From positions 3,286,001 through 3,350,000 of the forward strand of contig JAPNXP010000015.1 in NCBI GenBank assembly GCA_028753945.1: a stretch of 64,000 bases of DNA, written 5' to 3'. Origin of the DNA: Hexactinellida sp. DTS-2022. Its lineage: Eukaryota > Porifera > Hexactinellida. This document shows positions 1-10,590 of the stretch, piece by piece. Position 1 is the first letter of the stretch. Every line of letters begins with the position of its first letter. A model generated the notes under the pieces. The model was not told the DNA's origin and ran no database searches. It was given only the letters and a program-made list of their open reading frames with translations. The translations under genes and the position numbers were made by a program.

Positions 1-1158
1 TCACATGATCCTGATGCCCATAAAGTGAAGAGATGATCATTAGTTAGCTCCGATTCTACACATTTTAGGTCTATTTTACGAAAGAATTGGGTTAAATTTG
101 ATACAAAATTCAAATTAGAATTCACGGTAGTGTTATTAATATCCTTCAATATACGTTTAGAAAATAGAGATGTTCTAAATTGTACAGTTAATCGTTCGAG
201 TTCATACCTTATTTGTAAATCTTCGTTAATAGGCAAATATTGTGGAGGTTGAATAATAAAAACGGGACGAACTTGCTCCGTTTTACAAGTTTCAGGACGA
301 TCTTTATTATTCGCTGGAACAAATATAGATAGTTTAGGGTGGATTGTAACAGCCTCAAAATGCTTGTTTACACAATCCTGAATTTTAGAAACATTCTTCA
401 CCCACTTGAGATAAATCTTCTTCCTCAACAATGGACGATTTCGGCCATTTACAGCATTACTAATTTTGCCCCAAATAGAGTTAGGATGCGAGTCAGTTTG
501 ATTTAGAAGTTCCATTGCACTTGAGAGACAAAATGTATTCTCAATGATAAATTCAAGTAACCATTGTAGATCGGGTGGTAAATCTAAAAGTGTGTAAGCA
601 GTAGATATAACTACATTATAAATAAAGATTTAAACAAAAAACCAATCGTCCGAGTAGATTATACGAAGTACACACTGTTTTCCGAATAATCTTATATATT
701 AATCGCGATGGTTTTTTTATTACAAAATGGGAAAAAAACGTATCGACATAGGGCGAGGGGATGCATAATTTTCATTAAATTTTCATTAATATCACAATAT
801 TTAATTACAATTGGCATAGTATTTGAAAAGGTATATGCTTTTGAATACAAGCGAGGGCCGCAGGCCCGAGTGCAAGTTTGTCTTAACGCGCGGAGCGCAG
901 AGGAGCAGCTTGTCAATACGAACTGCAAACGCAATTATTCCGAATGTTATGGACTGGCTGTAAGTTAATTAATATTGGCTTTAAATGAATATTCGCTTTG
1001 AATATTAACTCCTAACTAAAATCCCTAAAGAAATCGAGTAATGTTAATTAAAATACTCATAAGTAAAAGACTTGAAATTGTATCATATTTTAATGAATCA
1101 AAGTATACTTACCGAAGACGTTGAATGGGATTCCATTTTTATGTGGAGGTATTTCCAT
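1..1158 (-). CDS. Unrecognised protein, 5' part of a gene cut by the left edge
   Basis: Reading the minus strand, a short first exon (1158-1113) starts at ATG, encodes MEIPPHKNGIPFNVF and ends at a good donor (G|GTAAGT) in phase 1. A second exon begins at 610 after a TTTATTTATAATGTAG acceptor in the matching phase and stays open to position 1, about 203 codons, with typical coding composition (for example DLPPDLQWLLEFIIENTF, then a basic stretch RNRPLLRKKIYLKWVKNV). The gene continues beyond the window. I do not recognise the family. The residues look like a soluble, mostly helical cytoplasmic protein with no signal peptide or membrane segment. The intron (611-1112) holds the GC-rich inverted-repeat block at 830-925. 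The matching splice phase makes the two-exon model likely; the start is less certain because exon 1 is only 15 codons. Confidence 0.6.
830..925. repeat. GC-rich block with two perfect short palindromic stems
   Basis: In a very AT-rich intron, about 90 bases are strikingly GC-rich and contain GGGCCGCAGGCCC (self-complementary stem) followed some 25 bases later by GCGCGGAGCGC. The small ORFs that cross it on both strands have no protein-like character. It is probably the core of a foldback or other repeat. No second copy occurs in this window. Confidence 0.4.
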
Positions 1159-1298
1159 ACTCTGAATTTGAATGTTGAAAATTAGTCTTTTAATCAAAGT
1201 ATACCATGTTTTATACTACAGAACTATTTACCTGTAGATAATAATATACATTTTTCAAAACTGAAGTGATAATTGTGAACTAAGAAATAGCACTCAAG

Positions 1299-1412
1299 GA
1301 TCATCATCAGGTTGGGACCGATTACGATTACAATCTTCATCAATTTTAATCGATCACACAATTTAGCTATTATCCTAATCGTAATCGTAATCATAACTAA
1401 CCTATCATCATG
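1299..1412. repeat. Foldback element, about 114 bp, imperfect terminal inverted repeats
   Basis: The left arm (near 1300-1333, TCATCATCAGGTTGG then CGATTACGATTAC) is roughly the reverse complement of the right arm (near 1379-1412, GTAATCGTAATCAT then AACCTATCATCATG). This structure fits a small MITE or foldback. The rest of 1159-1650 shows nothing I can name. Confidence 0.5.
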
Positions 1413-1650
1413 TCTTTACGTCAACGGTTATAGACAATGTTAAATTAGTAACACATTAATCATCTAATAGTGATGAAGAATTTATTAATCAACAATTGAG
1501 TATCGAACTTTACGGAAAGTCAAATAATGTAGAATTTGAAATTATCAGAGGTAGTTGGAAATACTAATCTATTCATGACATTTTGAGATCTATAATTCAC
1601 TGTTACATAAATTTGTAGGCTCAAATTAAAAATTGACAATTTTCTAAACA

Positions 1651-2170
1651 AACTTTTTGAAAAAAAAAGGAAATTTTATGTAAAATTTTCAAGTCCAAAT
1701 TTCACTTTTTGTGTAAAATATGGGATATTCCTAATCCACTTTATCCCCTCTTTCAAGCAAAACAAAGATCAAGTCAATTGAGCATGTATAAGTGGGTCAA
1801 ATTGGCGTTTGAAGTGTGCTCACTTTTTGAAAAAAAAAGGAAATTTTATGTAAAATTTTCAAGTACAAATTTCACACCTTTTTGTGTAAAATATGGGATA
1901 TTCCTAATCCACTTTATCCCCTCTTTCAAGCAAAACAAAGATCAAGTCAATTGAGCATGTATAAGTGGGTCAAATTGGCGTTTGAAGTGTGCTCACTTTT
2001 TGAAAAAAAAAGGAAATTTTATGTAAAATTTTCAAGTACAAATTTCACACCTTTTTGTGTAAAATATGGGATATTCCTAATCCACTTTATCCCCTCTTTC
2101 AAGCAAAACAAAGATCAAGTCAATTGAGCATGTATAAGTGGGTCAAATTGGCGTTTGAAGTGTGCTCACT
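1651..2170. repeat. Tandem repeat, three copies of a 173-bp unit
   Basis: A unit starting CTTTTTGAAAAAAAAAGG and ending TTTGAAGTGTGCTCAC is repeated three times head to tail. The spacing is 170 bp between copies 1 and 2 (copy 1 lacks 3 bp near its TTTCAC stretch) and 173 bp between copies 2 and 3. Copies 2 and 3 look virtually identical, so the duplication is recent. Apparent 81-codon ORFs inside it are artefacts of the repeat. It ends about 290 bp upstream of the ZU5-UPA gene. Confidence 0.9.
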
Positions 2171-2189
2171 TGAATCTTTTGCTAACTTC

Positions 2190-2335
2190 ACACTCGTCGG
2201 ATAAAGTAGTTGATTTACTCCACTTATTTTGTAATAAACGAAGGCCCCTTAACCTATACTAATCATTCAAATTACTCCGCTTGATACGAATTCCGGATAA
2301 AACGAACAAATTTTTAACAGTAGTCGTCTGTATTA
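2190..2335. mobile_element. Degenerate family A MITE (Tigger-like ends)
   Basis: The stretch contains the family A internal signature ATACGAATTCCGGATAA and a diverged CCCTTAACCTATAC block, but both ends are eroded. It fills most of the space between the tandem repeat and the next gene start. Confidence 0.4.
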
Positions 2336-2460
2336 CCAATAATATACTGTATTTTATAAATTGATAATTGGCAACACTATCTCACTACTCAGTTCATATA
2401 ATTATCCCTACGGTACATTCTTATTACAGTACTAACTAACTTAATCCTATACAGTTAGCT

Positions 2461-5400
2461 ATGAGTTTCTCAAGTAACGAATACGAATACATAACTGTGG
2501 CTCAGATTACGCGTAAGAATAGATCAGCCACGGAGCCTCCTGAATTCTCTTTTAACAACGGAGACGATTTGGGGTATGCTGCCGCAAATTCCTTTTCGCG
2601 AGTTAGATCAAACGCACTCTTTGACACTCCTAAACCAATCGAGACAGGAAAACCGAGGAAAAAGGTTAATTAAAGAACTTATATATCGGCCAACACATTT
2701 ACATTAAAAAAATCGGCTTCGCAAAGGTGATTTTTTATTGTTAAAAATGACCTGAAAATTACATTAGAAAAGTTGGCCGATATACAGTACTGTTGTATGT
2801 TGATTTATTATTTAACAATGGATATTGCTTATTATTATTTATATTTTCAGAGTATTGAGTTGCAACACCACATTCCCAACTTTTCATGTCTCAAGGGACA
2901 TACCGCACCATTCTTTAAATCACACTTTAAATCACTCGGCAAGAAAGCTAATACAGTTCCAAAGCCAACCAAATCTAGCAAGGATAAAGACAAACACTCA
3001 CATACATCTCCGAGACAACCTATGCCTATACCAACACATAATTTCACACGATCTAAATCTGTTGAAGATCTAGAAATTAATACGCCTTTACCAATCACTC
3101 CACTACAAATTCCATACGACATCCTAATGACTCATGGTCTCTCCAAATCAAAATCATCTTCAATGAATATTCTTAATTTAGCCCCGAAAAAAGAGATCGT
3201 ATCTTCTCCATTAACAAACAATGGTACAACTCCCGAGCAGATTAGCCTATCTTCAATCGCCACTCAAGCAACTAACTCCTTAGACTCTGAGAATATATAC
3301 GAAGTCCTAGATGAGATTACTAAGCAGGAAATTCTAGATAATAAGGAACCTGACTTGGGCTATATAACATTTTCGTATTCCAAAGAGGGTAAGTTAAGGA
3401 CTGATGATCGATTCCATAACGAGCGACGCCCCCCTGCCCCTCTCCCATACCAAACAGTCACTAAGGTATCCAGGGAATACGGGAAACCAATTCCTCCACA
3501 AAAGCCATCAATAGAGCCACGCATTCCCTCTAAGCTAACTGAGAACACGCTTGATGACAATCGGAATAAGTCACGACATAAATTACCGCTCTATAAGATA
3601 TCATCAAAAGAATCTCCCCAACAGGATAAAGCCAACTCACCCAAGATTATATCTACAGACCCTAATGTGATTACCCCGCTATCCCGTAACTCTTCTATTC
3701 ATTTCACAATCCCTATGAAGGTATATAGTAGTACAGCCACTGCAGTTCCACTGTACTCCTTACAGAGATCTGCGGATATTACTTCTGAGCTAACTGACTT
3801 GTATGCGAGTGGGTTTGATGAGTTAAGCGATGGAGAGTTCAGTGAGGGAGAAGATTCATTGTTGTACAGTCTTAGACCTATGAAAATACCCAGTACAAGG
3901 TCAGCCTTTTATATAGACAAATTATGTGTAATTCTTGTTACAGAAATTATGACTAGGGCCGTTTAAATGTAACATAACGCTCCCAAAGGGGGTGGGGTTA
4001 ACATTGTGTGATATACCATCCTTTTGTCTTTGAAAATCGTAAAAAAATCGTGGTATAAGGAGGGGGATTTTCGCGTTACGTCACTTTTTATACATTCGTG
4101 TTAGGAAACATATTTTTATCCCCATGTATATTATCTTATCCACATTGTATTGTAGGATACTAATGGAAAGTTCACTTCCTTCTATTGAGAGCTCAGACTA
4201 CGCTACTTACGATAAAATTATAAAAGATATCAACACGTATTCTAAACAAGCGACGAGTTTACAGCCTGTAGAGTCTGATTATGTGACGTATGATAATGTG
4301 GTTAGGAACAACTATAGCTTGACAAGACCACACAGTATAGATTTAGATGGATACGTTACTACAGAAGTAAGTAGGAGCGCTTTCCTATATTTATATAATC
4401 AATATTAATCGCTTTAAGACTTCATATAAGGAAATTTTCAGGCCAAATTGGTGTTTTTTATATACAGGTTTTAGTGTATTAAAATACCTATTTAAAATTA
4501 TTTAAATTGGGGTTTATATATCAATTTTTTTCAATAGATGCTACATAGTCAAAAACAGAAGTTTTCACTCCCTACTATCGAAACTGACACTATAGAATAT
4601 GTAAATTCCAATGTTGCTATCTCTAAGGGAGTGCCTACTAAAACACTGCTAAATCGACCCAATAAAGTACCGAAACCCGGACCTAGAAATTCCACTCCTC
4701 CAAAGCCATCTCCAAGGGTGAAACCTGAAATAACTACACACAAACCAGTTGTAAATACAACCTCATTTGAAGACCCAGGATATATCGGTGAGTATAATTT
4801 ACAACTTAATGCATATCAATGATTCAATGGCATAGGCATTTGATGTTAGGTTTTTTAAAGCGATTATTGAGCTAATTAAAACCTAAACTTGCCCAGAATA
4901 ACCAAATTTGCACTCGAATGACCAAATTTATAACTCAATTAATACAAAAAATATTTCCTGTAACTTTTAATGGCATGTTTCTGTTCCTTATAAAAATGAC
5001 CCTATTTTCCAGTGACCCTATTAAGCGGAGTCAACTGTATTTATACTTCTTAGGAGAGGACGCTTTGAGTTCCCAGAGCCGCCTTATGCCTGGCAGGGCC
5101 AGCAAGAAAGAGTTGGTACAGTCCTTCCACGAGTACGCAGATTCTAAGATAATCGACACGGTTGGAGATCTGCCTGGAGAGACTTGTTTTCCTGGGGGCG
5201 GATCATTCTTCAAGTCGAGCAAGAGAAGAAAATCAATCTTAAAACCTTCAAGGTAGGAATGGCTAAAGTATACTCTGTTAATAGGAATACCAGGGGTGCC
5301 ATCTAAATCCGTTTGTATTAACTGGAGTCACTTGCATGCATTTGTATAGGCTAAGGAGTTTAATTTTGTTCGCTTTATCCGTACTTGTATAAACGAGAGT

Positions 5401-8400
5401 CTACTATATACAGTAGAACCTCGTTAGCACGAACACGGTTAATACGAACACTATATTAGTCCCCTTCAAAGCTATTCCAATACTAATGACACCTTTTCAT
5501 ACGAATTCCGGATAAGGGGAACACATTTTGGCGGTCCCCTGGTATTCGTATTAACAAGATCTACTGTACATACATTATAATGGATAATTATCTGTAGAAT
5601 TAGCAGAGACTCGTCTGTATATACAAACTTCACGGGGGGCTATATTGATGACAAACAGATAATGAGAGGAGGCCAGAAGGGAAAGTTCGATGAAAACGAA
5701 GAAGTGGAGTACGACTACATAGCTCGTACTGAGATAAGGATACCATTCAGGTAGCAACCCGATTCCTATTAATAATTTGAAAAGTTTATCTTGAAAATAT
5801 GAAGGAATTACTTATATTCGGCCAACACGTTTTCAATATAAAAAGAAATAACTTATATGTAGACCGTCTATTTCTAGACCAGGTTTTCTTACATATACGT
5901 ACATTAGTATTACCCATTGACGGCAGGGCTTTTGGTCTACAGAATTTATAGACGGTCTACAAATGTTTGGCTTATTTGTATGGGCATTTATAGATCGTCT
6001 ACATATAAGGATGCTCATATAAAAACCGGCTTAGCAAAGGTTGAATGTTATATAATAAAAAATGACTTTGCCAAGTGTCTGAAAATTGATTATAACAATA
6101 CTGGCCCACTATTTATATAGAAGTTGGCACAGTAAAAAAAATTCCTAAATTAATACTTTTGTTATTATTTACAATTGTAACTGTGTAGGGTGAGTTGGGC
6201 GCCTCTGTTCTTCAATGACGACTTCACCTACGTTCCTAACATGGAGATTCCGAAGCTTCTCTCTGCGCTTAATGTCACTAACCACATCAATGAAGGCTGG
6301 GATTTCCATCAATACTCTACTATTGTTAATTCTAAGGCTTCGAAACAACCACCACCTATTTATCCAAAAACGGACTCTCTCCTGCGTGAAAATAACAGAC
6401 TTCAAATGATGCCATTCAGGTGTTTACCATACGAAATGATTTTACATTTCACCCACAAACTACAGTAGAACCTCGTTAGTACGAACACGGTTAATACGAA
6501 CGTTATTTCAGTCCCCTTCAAATCCTTTTCAATATAAATGAAACCGGTTAATACGAATTCCAGGTAAGGCGAATACATTTTTGGCGTTTTCCATATAATC
6601 GTACTAACTTGGTTCTACTGTATAAACGTTTATTTATTCAATTTCTGATTAACTTCCATATCCACTATCTGTATAAAGCTGTTATTAATACTATACATCC
6701 AGACCGTCACTACACTTCACACCTGAAGACGAGAGCGTATTGCTTCCAGGAAAACACCGCCGAACTATTTTCAACAGAACCAACCGGATTTCTTTCCGAT
6801 CCTCCTTCCCAATCATATCTCAGCTCTCATTCTCTGACTCCAATGATACCATTCTGGAGAGCCCTTTCATTAGTCTGCCTATAAAGCCTTCTAATTATCT
6901 TCCAAAGTAAGTACATTACACTCGTTATTAACGGATAAGGAGTACAAGGTTTAATTCTCCTAGCCTATACAAATGCATACAAGTAACTCCGGTTAATACG
7001 AAATGCGGATAATACAAGCAAAATTCGACGGTCCCTTGGTGTCGTATTACTGAGAGTCGATTGTATTATAGTATAGGATTATATATTGGTTGACTATATT
7101 TTTATATCGAAATTAGATATTTGTAAGTATTATTATTATACAATTGATACAGGTCCCCTGCGCGAGGGAAGTTTCCGTCTAAACCGATGCTTCCTCCTTC
7201 CAAAGAGGCGTCAGAGCTTCATGCCAGCATTCCTGAGTCGACATTCCGTCGCGAAGATGTGTATGTGGATTCTATTACTCGCAGTTACAGTGAATCTAAA
7301 ATAGAACACACTCCCGATGTTGACACGCCCCCTGAGATCCAAAGCCACACCCTAGACCGCTACAATAGGAAACAGAAGAAACACAAACTGCTATGTTCTA
7401 CATCTCCACTTTCTGTTAGTTTATATACAGTAGATGTCGGATATAAGCACACCGGTTATAAGAACATATCGGATATAAGCACACTATGTTGGAAAACTGT
7501 TGCCATATACCCTGTATAATTTATGTCGGTTATTAGAACATGTCGGTTATAAGCACAATAAGTGCAGTTCCCGACGATGTGCTTATAACCGGCATCCACT
7601 GTACTTAGTTTTATTTCTGGAATTAAATATTTATTATAGGAATTGAATGATACAGAAACAGAGAAGATTTTGTGAGTTTATTGTTTAATTATAAAATAAA
7701 ATTTCTATACAGCATTCATATAAGATTTTTTAAAGTGTAATATTCTATCTGTAACGTTTTCACGCAATATAAAGCTCTCTCATTTTATTATCAAAACCAA
7801 ATTCACTGACTAAACTCCTGTTATTACGAACACCAGGGGACCTTCTAAATGTATTCGTATTATCCTGGGTACGTATTAACTAGAGTCACTTGCATGCATT
7901 TGATAGGCTAACTAAGGGGACTTAAACCATGTACTCCTTAACCGATAATTCGCCTTATCCGTGTTCGTATTACCGAGAGTCTACTGTATATTTCTAAGCT
8001 TAACTATCTCTGCTCTCTAGGCTAAATCAGGAGGGTATATTCTCTGCAGTACCAACCAAACTATTTGTAGCGAAAAACAGACTAGAGCTAGTCTATACTA
8101 CCAATATTCTATTGGAAGAAGATAATATTATAAAAGTACCATTTTTCGCTGTCTCTCTTCAAATAGTCACAACGGACTCGAATAATTTCTTAAAGAAAAT
8201 CGGTGTACATGAACCGATTGAATTTGTGATAAAAATATTCAGCGATTACAGGTTAGTATAACAATTTTAATTGTTTTATTTGTGCCTTATTTGCTAACTT
8301 TTATTCCGTAGCTGTTGGGATAAGAAACTCGACACTGCAAAGAAGGGTATTTTGAGGGAAAAGAGTGTTAATTTGAGTCCAATCGTGAGTATAAGTTGCA

Positions 8401-9658
8401 ACAGAGTCCCGCCCCCTAAGCTGGGTAGCATGCTACTCACTATCCCCATATGTGGACATATTGATGTGTGGAAATATGAACTGTGTCATCGCGACTTAGA
8501 TTCTCTCTACCCTTTTGAAAGGAAAGATGAGTGTACGTTTAATATACAGTAGTGTTAATTATAATGAGTGTACGTATTAATTGTGCAGGGACAAAATATA
8601 TTGATAAGCCGGTATTGTGTTTTATACCAATTTTTAGGAGAACTAGTTAAAATGAATCAGGTCTGCTTATTGTGAACAATTTTTCGTTTGCTTATATGAA
8701 AATATTGTATTATTATGAACAAGCCCAATGGTCCCAATAACAACTTACATTGGGTTTATTTTTAATTGAGTTCGCTTATTATGAAGTCTCTATTATCAGT
8801 AGTATTATGCACAATTTTTTTGTCCCTTAAATGTTCATAGTAAAAGAACCTGACTGTATTTAGTTAAGCAAATTTTGTTCCATTTTGTAGCTACGTACAA
8901 GCTGTGTGATGATCGTGTTGAGATATCAACCCCGCTGTTTGGCTACTACTGTATAAAGGGAAAGTACACTGAGAACTGCGTGAAGAAAGTAGTATTTATA
9001 GCTTTTAGAGCTCTGTTCGACCAGAACAAGATTCTTATAGGAATGTCAAATGACACTCCAGATGATATTAAGGTATTAAGAAATAATTGAATCACTTTAA
9101 TATATTGGCCAACTGCCAACACCTTTTCTAATGTAATTTTCCGCCACTGGCAAAGTCATTTTTATAACTTTGCGAAGCCGGGTTTTTATATTGTAAATTG
9201 TTTGCCGATATATAAGTAACTAAGTAAGCCCATAAATAATATTATTTTATGCTAAATTTAACAATTATTTTCTCAATTTTCAAGTTATTCAAGGAGGAAA
9301 TGCATATTAAGCATTTCAGAGCTATAAACACAGAGCCTTGTCAATACAAACTCTCCTATACGCAACACTATCAACCGTTGAAGCTCACTTTAAAAATCAA
9401 TATTCAAGAGAGCGACCAATTAGACACAATGGTATGTAACAGACATTTAATTTAATTTGACTTTTAAATTTCGTTTTATACTTGTCCCTATAGGAAATAC
9501 CGTTTATGAAAGCATGGAAAATGGTACCGAATTTCGGCTCACTGGTTGACGACCCTCCCACCCCATCATGTGTGTTCACAGTCCCCACCTGCTCTCACAA
9601 ACTGGACCTCACAGTCAGACATGGGAGAAGTTGTACAGAGTTCTCCCTGAATACCTGA
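2461..9658 (+). CDS. Multi-tyrosine adaptor with C-terminal ZU5 and UPA domains (UNC5/SH3BP4/MACC1-like)
   Basis: Proposed exons: 2461-2664, 2851-3899, 4156-4366, 4538-4787, 5054-5252, 5607-5750, 6189-6419, 6703-6906, 7153-7414, 8031-8251, 8312-8532, 8891-9072, 9294-9431, 9494-9658. Phases agree throughout and give about 1226 residues. The 7414/8031 junction is the least certain. The first ~900 residues are disordered, rich in proline and serine, with many tyrosines in phosphosite-like settings (EYITV, ENIYEVL, DYATYD, DYVTYDNV, DGYVTTE, IEYVNS, VEYDYIA) and PxxP stretches (VPKPGPRNSTPPKPSPR). The last ~300 residues read as ZU5 (VNLSPIVSISCNRV then LGSMLLTIPICGHID) and UPA (TPLFGYYCIKG, MSNDTPDDIK, EIPFMKAW), in the order seen in UNC5 receptors. 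There is no signal peptide, membrane segment, SH3 or death domain; the stop follows UPA directly. I infer a cytoplasmic scaffold phosphorylated by tyrosine kinases. Its introns are rich in MITEs. Confidence 0.75.
2681..2784. mobile_element. Family B MITE in intron 1 of the ZU5-UPA gene
   Basis: Terminal inverted repeats TATATCGGCCAAC and GTTGGCCGATATA flank about 80 bp with the internal motif CGGCTTCGCAAAGGT. Other copies or fragments lie at 5812, 9100, 24500 and 35630. Confidence 0.75.
5268..5408. mobile_element. Family A MITE (long subtype), reverse orientation
   Basis: It reads TTAATAGGAATACCAGGGG through the subtype signature TTGCATGCATTTGTATAGGC to CGAGAGTCTACTATA. It abuts the next family A copy and with it makes up almost all of the intron between exons 5 and 6 of the ZU5-UPA gene. 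Confidence 0.7.
5411..5566. mobile_element. Family A MITE (Tigger/pogo-like), intact
   Basis: The element begins CAGTAGAACCTCGTTAGCAC and ends AACAAGATCTACTG, with TA on both sides, the target duplication expected for Tc1/mariner-pogo superfamily elements. It is 156 bp and codes for nothing, so it must be mobilised in trans. Confidence 0.85.
5812..6127. mobile_element. Family B MITE split by a second inserted element
   Basis: Family B ends (TATTCGGCCAACACG at the left, CCCACTATTTATATAGAAG then TTGGCA at the right) and the internal CGGCTTAGCAAAGG are separated by a foreign palindromic element at 5850-6010. It lies in the intron before exon 7 of the ZU5-UPA gene. Confidence 0.65.
5850..6010. 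mobile_element. Palindromic element (family E) nested in a family B MITE
   Basis: Its ends are CTTATATGTAGACCGTCTAT and ATAGATCGTCTACATATAAG, a clear inverted repeat. Further GTCTA-rich palindromes (TATAGACGGTCTAC) occur inside. Only one copy is seen here. Confidence 0.65.
6463..6620. mobile_element. Family A MITE, intact
   Basis: Starts CAGTAGAACCTCGTTAGTAC, ends TTGGTTCTACTG, flanked by TA. It is 158 bp and close in sequence to the copy at 5411. It sits just downstream of exon 7 of the ZU5-UPA gene. Confidence 0.85.
6920..7065. mobile_element. Family A MITE (long subtype), diverged
   Basis: Contains the long-subtype signature TAGCCTATACAAATGCATAC and CGACGGTCCC, with eroded ends (right end GAGAGTCGATTGTA). 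Located in the intron between exons 8 and 9 of the ZU5-UPA gene. Confidence 0.65.
7428..7601. mobile_element. Family C MITE, intact
   Basis: Starts CAGTAGATGTCGGATATAAG and ends AACCGGCATCCACTG, flanked by TA. It has internal CGGTTATAAG repeats and lies directly after the end of exon 9 of the ZU5-UPA gene, so the exact donor there is hard to fix. Other copies are at 10407 and 54940. Confidence 0.8.
7811..7986. mobile_element. Family A MITE (long subtype), reverse orientation
   Basis: Reads from TAAACTCCTGTTATTACG through TGCATGCATTTGATAGG to CCGAGAGTCTACTG followed by TA. It lies in the intron before exon 10 of the ZU5-UPA gene. Confidence 0.75.
8657..8856. mobile_element. Family F MITE, about 200 bp
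   Basis: Ends TCAGGTCTGCTTATTGTG and AAGAACCTGACTG, with internal ATGGTCCCAATAACAACTTA and GGTTTATTTTTAATTGAGTT blocks that recur at 41046. It is in the intron before exon 12 of the ZU5-UPA gene. Confidence 0.75.
9100..9216. mobile_element. Family B MITE
   Basis: TATATTGGCCAAC at the left, TTGCCGATATATAAG at the right, and the internal ACTTTGCGAAGCCGG in inverted orientation. Lies in the intron before exon 13 of the ZU5-UPA gene. Confidence 0.7.
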
Positions 9659-9727
9659 GCATATCCCATATAAGGCATGTTAGTCGTAGCACGTAGTAGT
9701 ACGTATACTAAGGTTAATTCCTACGTA

Positions 9728-9893
9728 CAGTAGACTCTCGTAAATACGAACACGGATAAGGCGAAATATTGGTTAAGGAGTACAAAGTTTAATTCCCCTA
9801 TACAAATGCATGAAAGTTAATCCGGTTAATACGGATTCCGGATAATATAAAAAAATTCGTCGGTCCCCTGGTGTTCGTATTAACGAGAGTTGT
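9728..9893. mobile_element. Family A MITE (long subtype)
   Basis: Starts CAGTAGACTCTCGTAAATAC, carries the TATACAAATGCATG signature and CGTCGGTCCCCTGGTGTTC, and ends AACGAGAGTTG. It lies about 70 bp past the ZU5-UPA stop codon. The remainder of 9659-10590 shows only this, a family C copy and AT-rich sequence. Confidence 0.75.
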
Positions 9894-10406
9894 AGTTTGT
9901 CTAATATTTGTATTACTGCATTTGTTGTTGCCATTTTTAACAAATTTGATTTCCTTAGAATTTCCCGTTTAAGCACTTAATCAGAGGTCTTCGCTGCTGG
10001 CCAGAAAGTAATGCTAAGCAAGCGAACCAAAGTTGTAAACAAATGTTGTTCTGTAGATATTTGCATTGTTTGTATAGAATTGCTACTCATGAGTTTAAGC
10101 CTTTGTATAATTCCTATTTTCTATCAAGTTATCCTCATTCCAATTTTAACTCCTATCATTAAAATGAATATTTTTTACTATGCAATATTGATTATTTACT
10201 ATTTGTTGGATTAAATGCATTATTTTGAGGATTCAAACAGAATTTTATGATCATAAAAGGTAGAAGATCATTATGTCATGACCATTTCTTGAATCATTCT
10301 ATTTCATCGTAGTTATTAACAAAATAATTTCGAATTCTTCTCTAATTTATACCCCAATTGCCTTAAATTATAGAAATCAAATCCTTAATACAGAAACTTA
10401 GTGATA

Positions 10407-10541
10407 CAGTAGATCCGAATATAACACCGGTTATAAGAACATTCTACTGGAAAACGGTTGTCTTATACCCTATATAATTTATGCCGGTATAAGAACATTA
10501 TATGCATTTCCCGACGATGTTCTTATAACTGGTATCCACTG
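10407..10541. mobile_element. Family C MITE
   Basis: CAGTAGATCCGAATATAAC at the left and ACTGGTATCCACTG followed by TA at the right, with internal CCCGACGATG as in the copy at 7428. It sits 50 bp upstream of the malate dehydrogenase start and could overlap its promoter. Confidence 0.75.
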
Positions 10542-10590
10542 TACCAAATAACTACAGTACTCTCCTATTCGATACACTATAGATTGGCTC

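Noticed and set aside
692-968. Overlapping small ORFs on both strands
   Set aside because: Created by the GC-rich palindromic block in an intron of the left-edge gene; neither strand reads like protein.
1709-2127. Two identical 81-codon ORFs 173 bp apart
   Set aside because: They are the same frame through consecutive copies of the tandem repeat; no codon-like composition beyond the repeat itself.
1651-2170. CRISPR-like array
   Set aside because: The unit is 173 bp with no variable spacers, and this is animal nuclear DNA.
6609-6884. 91-codon plus-strand ORF
   Set aside because: It covers the same DNA as exon 8 of the ZU5-UPA gene in a different frame; the exon's frame joins its neighbours in phase.
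9773-9976. 67-codon minus-strand ORF
   Set aside because: Lies largely within a family A MITE.
10011-10214. 67-codon hydrophobic ORF between the ZU5-UPA and MDH genes
   Set aside because: AT-rich Ile/Leu/Phe/Tyr composition is expected by chance in this background; no start context or homology.
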